Assembly: GCA_965153355.1 (NCBI GenBank)
Contig: OZ231126.1
Span: 26,784,001-26,848,000, forward strand
DNA from: Flaccisagitta enflata
Lineage: Eukaryota > Chaetognatha > Sagittoidea > Aphragmophora
Length of the DNA stretch: 64,000 bases
Direction of reading: 5' to 3'
In this document: positions 43,241-50,548 of the stretch, one piece after another
Numbering within the stretch: position 1 is the stretch's first letter
How the letters are laid out: each line of letters opens with the position of its first letter
Notes under the pieces: generated by a model
What the model was told of the DNA's origin: nothing
The model's database searches: none
What the model saw: only the letters and a program-made list of their open reading frames with translations
Made by a program: the position numbers and the translations under genes

Positions 43241-43682
43241 ACTGTTTTAGAGATCATGGAGGTAGGCTTAAAAACAGCTGCACATTCCCCCCTCAGCATA
43301 CTGGAGGCGGAAATAAAAGCAGAAGCTGCTTAACTATACACATCCCTGCGTGGAGGACTCAAAGGGCAACCTCCTTCATTGCAACTTGTGATGAAAACTC
43401 AGGATTTTAAAACTGTAAGTCAACTGTAATATTTACAAAATTTACACAAAAATAAAATGAAAAGAGAAGTGAACATACAGTTAACTCCCACTCTATCGGA
43501 TTTCAAGGAACTAACAAATCTTATCTGTTAAAGATGGGATTCTGGTAAAACAATCATAGGAAACAAAAAAAAAATTAAAGGGACTATTAATTTGCATTCA
43601 TTATATGCGGAATTCTGTAAGTGGTGGTTCTGTTAGAGCAGGGTTCAACTGTATATAAATTACATTTACTTGTTTTGCTTTT

Positions 43683-44030
43683 TTGAGCAGCGGTGTCAAA
43701 GGGCCGATGTCCTGTAGGCCACAGGGGTGAATTTTCAGACATGTGTCCATCTGTCCATCCTTCCGTCTGTCCATCCATCCATCTGTCCATCCCCCCCAGA
43801 GACCATCCGGGCCTCAAATCATCACGCTCAGGCCTGATTTTTGCCTTCAAAGCCCTTGAATTAGCCCATTCAACCTTCAATTTGGCCATATAGACCTAAA
43901 ATCAGCTCTCCAGACCTCGAATCTGCCCTCCAGACCTAAAATCAGCTCTCCAGGCCTCAAATATGCCCTTTCAGCTACAAATATGCCCCCCGGACCTTAA
44001 ATTAGCTCTATAGGTTAATATTTTTTTCAC
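43683..44030. mobile_element. Truncated foldback-family member
   Basis: Left end AGCAGCGGTGTCAAAGGGCC then GATGTCCTGTAGGCCACAGG, followed by CCGTCTGTCCATCC and CCTCAAATCTGCCCTCCAGA-type units. The right TIR is absent; the sequence passes directly into the inverted-repeat arm at 44038. Confidence 0.8.
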
Positions 44031-44037
44031 AGACGTT

Positions 44038-44392
44038 TTCTGGGAAAATTTGAAATTGACTCATTTTTCATGAGGATTCCAAAACTGGTCCCAGAATTTT
44101 GATTATCCGCGATTTCATTTTTGACCTCTCGTGAGGTCAGATTAGGGTCACTTGTGACCTTTGACCCCCATTTTGACCCACTTAAAATGAGAAAAAGAAA
44201 AAAAGAAGAGTACTTTCTTTTACTACTTTTTTTAGAGGAATCCAAATCTGCAATCAGATTTTGATTTTGACAACTTTGAAATTTTGACCCCCGTGGGGAT
44301 CATACTTTGACCCCCTGACCTTTGACCCCCTTGGTCTTACACTTCCCGAACATTGTTTGACAAAACAAACATGTAGCATTGAAGCTCATGGT
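44038..44392 (-). repeat. Right arm of the inverted repeat (with DR1 motifs)
   Basis: Inverted copy of 40605-40935. It carries TGACCTTTGACCC at 44155-44167 and 44316-44328, i.e. the two DR1 motifs preserved on the opposite strand. Confidence 0.88.
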
Positions 44393-44678
44393 CAGTACTT
44401 GAGAAGGGTACAACAAAGAAATGACTTTTATCCCATAGTCAGTGGCCTACTTTTGGCGTTTTCAACGCGACATTTCTTCCGATTGACGTCTTTTGTTCTG
44501 CCGTCCCGAATCCCAACGTCTCATTCTCTGACGGGGAATTTCTGAAGTTAACGTCTTTTGTTTTCCATCATTTTAGTGATGATTAGGCGAAACGATAACT
44601 TTCGCTACACTTTCCCGATTGCCCATTAACTGTTGCCCATTGCCTACGAAATGACAAGTGGAACAATATCCCTCACTA

Positions 44679-45289
44679 CTATCTAGCTCATAAATATACG
44701 GACACCTTCCCAAATTCATAGCAGCTAAACTTCAATATCCAATAGAAAAATAAAAGTAGATCAACAAACTATTACAAAAAATCTTCCATTTAAGACCAAG
44801 CAAAGCTCAGTAGCTCAATCTGTTTTGAAATGAGAGCGTTTTGAAGGAAAACTGTCATTTAACCAAAATCAAATTCAAAGGTTTTCAGTTGAAATCATTA
44901 AATGACAACCTACATAGAAAGAGCTCCTAAATCCAAATAGATTGGCAAAAATCATTCTGCTTGACCTCATTAGATCACATTTTTACCAAACATTTTGAAT
45001 ATTGAAAAAATTGGAGGCTGTAGTTAAATATATTGCTCTAAAATTATCTAATATCAAAAGAAAACAAAAGAAAAATCAATGACTTTTTGTTGCTTACTGA
45101 GAAATAAAGGATACACTGATTTTAGTCAAAAAATCATAGACCAATCCAATAGAAACTTGTTACAGAAGTTCTTGATAGATCATAATACCATATTATTACT
45201 AAAAATTAATTTACTGGGATATATATTTCATTCAGTGAGTCAAAATGCAAATCTTTATCCAGCTGTCCGTATATTTATGAGCTAGATGG
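44679..45289. mobile_element. 611-bp TA-flanked element with about 27-bp inverted termini
   Basis: Left terminus CTATCTAGCTCATAAATATA then CGGACA; the right terminus is the complement with one or two mismatches (TGTCCGTATATTTATGAGCT then AGATGG). TA lies immediately outside both ends (44677-44678 and 45290-45291), as expected for Tc1/mariner-type targets. The interior is AT-rich and non-coding. Confidence 0.75.
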
Positions 45290-45347
45290 TAAATACCCAA
45301 ATCGAAATAAATGTAAGAGGGCTCTTTGAAGCCTCACTGACTAGTTT

Positions 45348-45577
45348 TTAGTTGCGGACACGCAGCTCTTTAAGAGGCTTTGTCCGTCCGTCGGTCCGTC
45401 CGTCGGTCCGTCCGTCGGTCCGTCCGTCGGTCCGTTGATCCGTCCGTGGACACGAGTCGAAAAATGAGCATTTTAGAGAACTTTTGTGTATATGGGGGGT
45501 GGGCAAGGGGTATGGATGGGGGTTGGATGCCCCTGCCCACCCGTCCGCAACGATATTGTGACCCCGCGTCACTTGTT
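45348..45577 (+). repeat. (TCCG)n-family element, best full copy
   Basis: Head TTTTTAGTTGCGGACACGCA then GCTCTTTAAGAGGCTTTGTC; core CCGTCCGTCGGTCCGTCCGT repeated about four times; middle with GGGGGGTGGGCAAGGGG; tail GCCCCTGCCCACCCGTCCGC then AACGATATTGTGACCCCGCG and TCACTTGTT. It defines the family of which at least a dozen copies or fragments occur here on both strands. No tRNA-like A/B boxes were recognised. Confidence 0.8.
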
Positions 45578-45837
45578 CATAAAACTATCTGAAAAAACTT
45601 TTTTCTCAATCGAACCAAAAGGTCAAGATGAATACTCACCAAAAGTAGTTGAAGGTCAAATGATTGGTACCCCGTACCTGTGTACACGTGTTAACAAAAC
45701 TCAACAAATCACCCAACTCCCAACTCCCAACCCAAGGGCAACGTTGTTAATAAATCATACCCTTTGAGGATGGAATTGAGGTCAAACATATTGCGACCGT
45801 GGTCGGACCTTCTCGACGGTTTCTACGACGAAATAAT

Positions 45838-46089
45838 TTACTGATCGACCGCCGAGGTGGACTTCAGTCGTCCTTGGTTTCCATGTTTGTCCAAAGCGTC
45901 ATTTCCATTTACACCCCCACCCCCTTCATCATCAACGACTTTGCTTCCCCCCGTTTTATCGGCTTGTTCGCAGTACGGTGACTCTTTTGAAAAGTCTACG
46001 ACGCGACAGAGGTTGGGTGAAACGACGTCACACCACCGATAGTCTCCGGACTTTGAGTCGTATTTCTCACAACGGATCGTTTCAGCTCC
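45838..46089 (-). CDS. Sushi-domain type II membrane protein, last exon
   Basis: Final exon of an unnamed minus-strand gene. The acceptor (CCTTCTTTTTCACCCAG on the minus strand) precedes 46089, phase 0, and the frame ends at TAA (45838-45840). It supplies the second half of the sushi/CCP-like domain: AETIRCEKYDSKSGDYRWCD then VVSPNLC. This gives the conserved 'I-x-C ... W ... C' ending of a CCP module plus an extra Cys after Trp. A Gly/Asp/Asn-rich hydrophilic tail of about 45 residues follows, with no further domain or GPI-type hydrophobic end. Splicing to 46243 restores the continuous C-F-F-C-R-G ... C ... W-C ... C pattern. The protein family beyond sushi-containing is not recognised. Confidence 0.8.
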   Translation of the reverse strand, partial: GAETIRCEKYDSKSGDYRWCDVVSPNLCRVVDFSKESPYCEQADKTGGSKVVDDEGGGGVNGNDALDKHGNQGRLKSTSAVDQ

Positions 46090-46124
46090 CTGGGTGAAAA
46101 AGAAGGGCCATGGATATATAAAAT

Positions 46125-46167
<43 letters not shown>

Positions 46168-46242
46168 AACGGCCCTGCCCTGAATCTTCGCCCCTGCCCA
46201 ACCTCGAGATGCTAGGTGCTCTATCCCAGGGTACTTGTTTAC
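46090..46242 (-). other. Intron splitting the sushi domain
   Basis: A 153-bp phase-0 intron with donor CGG|GTAAAC and a strong pyrimidine acceptor. It contains a (GA)n array at about 46128-46165. Read through without splicing, the frame stays open by chance, but splicing gives the better CCP pattern. Confidence 0.75.
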
Positions 46243-46353
46243 CCGCAATTGAAAGTTTCCACGGCAGAAAAATTTGCAGATGGTGCCATTATGGTAACCA
46301 ACTTTGTGCTTGGACTTGGAATCGCATTCTGCTATTGCCGGAAACTGCGGAGT

Positions 46354-46386
<33 letters not shown>

Positions 46387-46640
46387 CGACGCCGACGCGA
46401 TCAAAATGGCCGAAATGATGTCTATTGGGTCACGGCAGCCTCCCGTCCAAGTTTTGTTACGGCTCCGCACAACCGGATTACCACTTCCACTTCCAATTCC
46501 TCCACCGACTCCCTCTTTTCCTCCTCCTCCTTCTATTCCTCCTACAGTGTGTTCCGTATTGTGGTGGTGATTGTCAACGTTGGCAATAAAGGCCACGCCA
46601 ACAACGCCACAAACCATCGCAACGCCAACGAACGCCAAAC
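46243..46640 (-). CDS. Sushi-domain type II membrane protein, TM/ectodomain exon
   Basis: Minus-strand exon with acceptor TTTCATAG before 46640 (completes a phase-1 codon) and donor CGG|GTAAAC after 46243. It begins with a single hydrophobic segment GLAFVGVAMVCGVVGVAFIA, directly after the basic residues NVRKR of the preceding exon, so the N-terminus is predicted cytoplasmic and the C-terminus extracellular. A His/Gly/Ser-rich stalk follows, then NKTW and NGTI glycosylation sequons, a poly-Ser run, and the first half of a CCP-like module (GTICKFFCRGNFQLR). Together with the last exon this makes one sushi domain. The Ser run is encoded by a (GTC)n microsatellite. Type II topology is inferred from the positive-inside rule only. 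Confidence 0.8.
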
Positions 46641-46812
46641 CTATGAAAGCATGCCATGTCAAGGATCACCAGGGCCTTAGCTTTGGCCAAAAAAACATCT
46701 GAAGAACATCTTAAGGACATGCTCAGGCTTCAGAACCAAAATTTTGATTATACTCTTTGTTAAGATTTTTTTCATGGACCTATGAAGTTTAGAGGACTAG
46801 TCGTATACAAAC

Positions 46813-46963
46813 CTATTCTTTTCCTGACGTTCATATTGGCTCTCGTTGGTTTCAAGGGATTAACAACGACATTTGTTTCTGACAAAACCGTGGATATGAT
46901 CGAAGCGACATCCTCAGATTTGGTGGCGACAAACGCAGGCTTGTCACCACTTCCACGAGTTAC
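46813..46963 (-). CDS. Sushi-domain protein, juxtamembrane cytoplasmic exon
   Basis: A 151-bp exon predicted from acceptor TTTTGTCTACAG before 46963 and donor ATAG|GTTTGT after 46813. It encodes 50 residues plus one base: from VTRGSGDKPAFVATKSEDVA to TRANMNVRKRI. The basic NVRKR end places positive charge against the membrane segment of the next exon. Phase (0 in, 1 out) agrees with both neighbours. The other strand also has an open frame here, judged a shadow. No domain was recognised. Confidence 0.68.
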
Positions 46964-47038
46964 CTGTAGACAAAAGATTGTGGCTTTCCCATGAGTATGA
47001 GTGCGAATGAATGCATGCGTGCTTATTTACATACTAAG

Positions 47039-47121
<83 letters not shown>

Positions 47122-47162
47122 TCTTCTTTTTTTTTTCTTTTTCATTTTCTTTTTCTTTGCTT

Positions 47163-47212
<50 letters not shown>

Positions 47213-47667
47213 ATTGTGGTTGTTGTTGTCGTTGTTGTTGTCGTTGTTGCCGTTGCTGTTGTTGTTGCTGTTATTTGTCTACTAAGAGGCTCTGTCCTTC
47301 CGTCCGTTAGTCAGTCCGTCCATCGGTTGTTTTTCTCAGTTTCCCATTTCATACACACACTTTGACATTTTTGAATGCGGGGTCTATGCTCTTGCTCGCG
47401 TGAATTTGATGAACGTCTCCGCCGACGTCTCCTGGAGCACTCCACGTCAGTGATGCGTCATCCCTTTGCGGCACATTCTGATGACGAAAAAGACAATTGC
47501 CGCAAGTTGACTTTTAATATCAACTTTGGCAAATCTTGGCCGGTATATTGAGCGACTTTGCAAAGAATATGTGACCTGCAAAAGATTCTTATCGAGACAT
47601 TTAACATATAATCGAATTTTTGCTTCCAGTGTGACATGTATAGTGCATTGAGCGCCTTAAAACGAAC
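46964..47667 (-). other. Intron with (GTT)n arrays
   Basis: Contains (GTT)n at about 47044-47120 and 47164-47275 on the + strand, separated by a CTTTT tract. A (TCCG)n-family fragment lies at 47283-47330. The donor GAG|GTTCGT is moderate; an alternative donor further downstream cannot be excluded. Confidence 0.55.
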
Positions 47668-47769
47668 CTCGGGTTGATCCAACAAAGTCAGTGCGCCGGT
47701 GGAAACTGACTTTCTCGGCATATCGTCCACAGGTGGTGCAATGGATGATCTGTACTGACTATCGCGGAT
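47668..47769 (-). CDS. Sushi-domain protein, cytoplasmic exon
   Basis: A 102-bp, 34-codon phase-0 exon. The acceptor CACCTTTTTCAG before 47769 is strong; the donor GAG|GTTCGT after 47668 is only moderate. It encodes IRDSQYRSSIAPPVDDMPRK then SVSTGALTLLDQPE, hydrophilic and Ser/Pro-bearing, consistent with a cytoplasmic segment. The frame remains open about 57 codons past the chosen donor, so the 3' boundary is the least certain of the gene. The phase fit with the exons on both sides supports the choice. Confidence 0.62.
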
Positions 47770-48765
47770 CTGAAAAAGGTGTCATCGAAAACGCGGTAAA
47801 TATCTCTTATGACAGTCACGCATGAGCAAGTTTAGAATTCCAACTTTGTATGCCATCGCCGGGAAATGCCCATTGGAATTGCGTTGAATTTCCAAGGTAC
47901 CAAAAGGCTGATCTTGTAATCGCTTAGTTAGATTTGTGAATCTTTTGATTCCTTAAAGTGCCCAAGATAATGGCATTTTCAGCAGCATCTTATTGCTCTC
48001 AATTTGACTTTATGACGGCAAAATTTTGAAGGAAAACTAAGTGTTTCACCATACTTTTTGCATCATTTTCTGGACAATAATGGTGCAAGAATGATTAAAA
48101 AAGATAAATTGTCTCCAAAGACACTTGGTGTATACATTTCTATCATATTCTGACATCAAAAGTAATTTTGACAATGCAATTCACATGAGAGAAGCAAGAA
48201 AAACAAGGTTTTTATTGCAATTTTACTTACATTTTTTTTTTGTTCTTGCCGTTTAAATTCTAAGACTCTCAAATGCAGGCAAATTTTGCATTTCCAAAAA
48301 CATAGTTCTCTTTGAAATCGATTTTGGAAGAGAACTATGTTCTTTGTTTTCTCATTTTTTCATTTTCTATGCAAACTTAGAATTTAAACGGGCCCCTGTC
48401 AGTTACCAAAAGTGAAATTTTCAATGATTTGCATCATATTTTCTTCATTAATTTTAGCTCCATTTGTTTTTTTTCATGTTTGAATGCAAGTAATACAAAA
48501 AAATATTAATCATGATATATCTTCATGATCATTTTAGTTTAATCATTCAGATTCAATCATTTTGATTTTTTACTTTGGCTCCTGCTGAAACACAAATGTT
48601 GCCTTCGGAGGAACGCCGTCTTATGTAAACAAGCCCGACCGGGCAACTCGATGCGTCATCTGCGCGAATTGAGAGACGGAACGATCGACCGATGGACGGA
48701 CGGACAGACCCTCTTATAGTGATGCAAAGACGCATCTAAAAAATCCGAACCGGCGTAGGGTGTAC
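47770..48765 (-). other. Intron containing the second 600-bp repeat
   Basis: About 1 kb between exons. It includes the interspersed repeat at 48020-48630 and a (TCCG)n-family fragment at about 48640-48745 (GGACGGACGGACAGACCC ... GACGCATCTAAAAAAT). Confidence 0.65.
48020..48630 (+). repeat. 600-bp interspersed repeat, copy 2
   Basis: Direct-orientation match of 34225-34835 with the same internal hairpin (AACATAGTTCTC / GAGAACTATGTT) and the end CAAATGTTGCCTTCGGAGG. The copies are clearly diverged, mainly by substitutions and small indels. Confidence 0.85.
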
Positions 48766-48868
48766 CTTCCTGAATCCATATTCCCCGGGATCTGCGGCCC
48801 AATTTTCGGGATTCGCATCGAAATTGTCCTCGATCTCGAGTAACGCTTGAGTGTGCCGACGACTCTCT
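48766..48868 (-). CDS. Sushi-domain protein, acidic cytoplasmic exon
   Basis: A 103-bp exon with acceptor CTCCATTCAG before 48868 and donor AAG|GTACAC after 48766. One base completes the codon from the preceding exon (TT|A gives Leu), then 34 codons encode ESRRHTQALLEIEDNFDANP and ENWAADPGEYGFRK. Codon content and the acidic, Trp/Tyr-containing composition look like genuine protein. It exits in phase 0, matching the next exon. The other two frames of this segment are less protein-like. Function unknown. Confidence 0.75.
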
Positions 48869-50116
48869 CTGAATGGAGCATCACCACGTTTACAAAAACA
48901 AGCTCAATTACGTAAACAAGCCCATTTACATAAACAAGCACGCGACTGAACTATTCTAGTTGCGGTGAAATTGGTCTGTTCAAGTGTTCATCCATTTGAC
49001 AGTGTGAGATTGATTTTTTTTACTGCCAGGCAGCCACAACAATACCAAATTTTCTCAGGTGACTCAGTCCTCATCTGGGAAAAAAGCACTGTATGTTTTT
49101 TCTATAATTCATGATTTTGTTAAGAAATCTTACACCCAAATGACTTAAATATCAAATTACTGATATTAATGAAAAAAATTTCCTGATGATTGCAGATCTT
49201 GTATCTCCACCTAGACCTGTACTTTAGTGACAAAATTTTGATCAATAAAAAAAAGTACAAAAATCATCAATCCAAACGTACAGTGTTTTTGTTCAGATGT
49301 AGCCTTTCCGCTTGCGACCCCACGCCTCGACATTATTCCGAGAAAAAATCTAACAACACGCAAGGTACAAAATTCCACAAATAAAGTACAACTAACGGTG
49401 TCACAGAGCACATGGCTTGTACAGTGGGGTTCGTGAAATAACAGCCTAAACTGGAGGAAGGTATTTAAGTGTCTTAATTTCATTTGACAAACTTGATATT
49501 TAAAATATAAGTTGTTCACTTAATGCTTTTGTCCCTGAGTTTTTCGGTTGCTATGGAAACCAAAATTATTTTTTCAAACATTTATAACCACTTAAATATC
49601 AATATTTTGAGAAATATTATCAGGGAACATTGCTCAAAATTAAATTTGCTACAACTTTCCCACAGTATGTTCTGTAAGAATATTGCTCGTTTGGCCGTTG
49701 CTAGGGGGCATCACACCTAGCAACCGCTAAATGATGCTCCCTAGCAATGGCTAAACAAGCGATATTCTTACAGGACATACTGTGGGAAAGTTGTAGCAAA
49801 TTTAATTTTGAGCAATGTTCCCTGATAATATTTCTTAAAATATCAATATTCTAGTGGTTATGAATGTTTAAAAAAATAATTTTGGTTTCCATAGCAACCA
49901 AAAAACTCAGGGACAAAAGCATCGAGTGAACAATTTATATTTCAAATATCAAGTTTGTCAAATAAAATTAAGACACTTAAATACCTTCCTCCAGTTTAGG
50001 CTGTTATTCCACGAACCCCACTGTACAAGGTAGGCAACGCCGTACGTACAACCTAACTCTAGTATACTACGTTAAGAGATGAAGCATTAGTCAATGCTGA
50101 CGTGGGCACGACTTAC
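48869..50116 (-). other. Intron containing a TA-flanked palindromic element
   Basis: 1,248 bp. It holds AT-rich unique sequence at about 48960-49415 and the inverted-repeat element at 49422-50023. Confidence 0.7.
49422..50023. mobile_element. Palindromic MITE with TA target-site duplication
   Basis: The left arm CAGTGGGGTTCGTGAAATAA then CAGCCTAAACTGGAGGAAGG is complementary to the right arm, ending GGCTGTTATTCCACGAACCC CACTG, over nearly 300 bp with few mismatches around a centre near 49722. TA flanks both ends (49420-49421 and 50024-50025). CAGTGGGG termini with TA duplication suit a Tc1/mariner-derived MITE. It lies in an intron of the minus-strand gene. Confidence 0.9.
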
Positions 50117-50190
50117 AATTCATCAAACTGGGTCGTAGTCTCCTCTTCGTGGGTTCGATGGTGATGGTGATGATGATTCTTATCCGTAGC
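50117..50190 (-). CDS. Sushi-domain protein, His-rich exon
   Basis: A 74-bp exon with acceptor AAATTCGCAG before 50190 and a consensus donor TT|GTAAGT after 50117. It encodes ATDKNHHHHHHRTHEEETTT then QFDE plus two bases of the next codon. Its phase-2 exit is completed correctly by the first base of the exon at 48868. The His run reflects an (ATC/ATG) microsatellite. From here to the stop the six exons sum to 1,080 nt, exactly 360 codons. Confidence 0.72.
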
Positions 50191-50243
50191 CTGCGAATTT
50201 ATGGTCATAATCAAAATCTGCATTATTTGCCCTCGCAGTTAAC

Positions 50244-50498
50244 GCCCGATCGCAATCTCTCACCCGAAATTCTGAATTCATCATGGGCTTCATCATGGGC
50301 TTCATCAATCCCAACTACAGATCGAACATAATGGTTTAGACCGTAATTGTCCCCATAGGTAATGCCCTCAAACTGCCCGAGAGAATATCTTCAGTTTCTT
50401 ATACAGAACCTTGTGAGCTTCATCTGCCTCAAACACGGCAAAGAGAATGTCGGCGGGAGTGTAACTGTCTTCTTCAGTGACGTTCCAATTTAGGGCTC
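50244..50498 (-). CDS. Upstream coding segment with unresolved frame break
   Basis: The acceptor TTATTGCTGCTTCAG precedes 50498. Frame one encodes ALNWNVTEEDSYTPADILFA then VFEADEAHKVLYKKLKIFSR before a TGA at about 50369-50371. A second frame, shifted by one nucleotide, continues at once with FEGITYGDNYGLNHYVRSVV then GIDEAHDEAHDEFRISGERL up to about 50244. Both halves look coding (acidic, low-bias codons). Either there is a 1-nt indel (assembly error or true mutation), or a 37-nt segment (50373-50409, GT...AG) is removed. The donor at the 3' end is also unclear (GGC|GTTAAC would keep phase 0). The likely N-terminal exons lie further upstream and were not found. Confidence 0.5.
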
Positions 50499-50548
50499 CT
50501 GAAGCAGCAATAACAAAAGGACAATGGGATGAAACGATTGGATATTGA

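Noticed and set aside
45348-45577. tRNA-derived SINE interpretation of the (TCCG)n family
   Set aside because: No A-box/B-box pair or tRNA-like fold could be identified, so it is left as an unclassified interspersed family.
46782-46994. + strand frame starting with an apparent signal peptide (MKFRGLVVYKPILFLTFILALVG)
   Set aside because: It is the opposite strand of the phase-consistent exon 46813-46963; the minus strand has splice sites on both sides that fit the neighbouring exons, while the + frame has no supporting context.
50149-50331. + strand 60-codon frame beginning MGSMVMVMMI
   Set aside because: It is antisense to the better-supported minus-strand coding segments 50117-50190 and 50244-50498.
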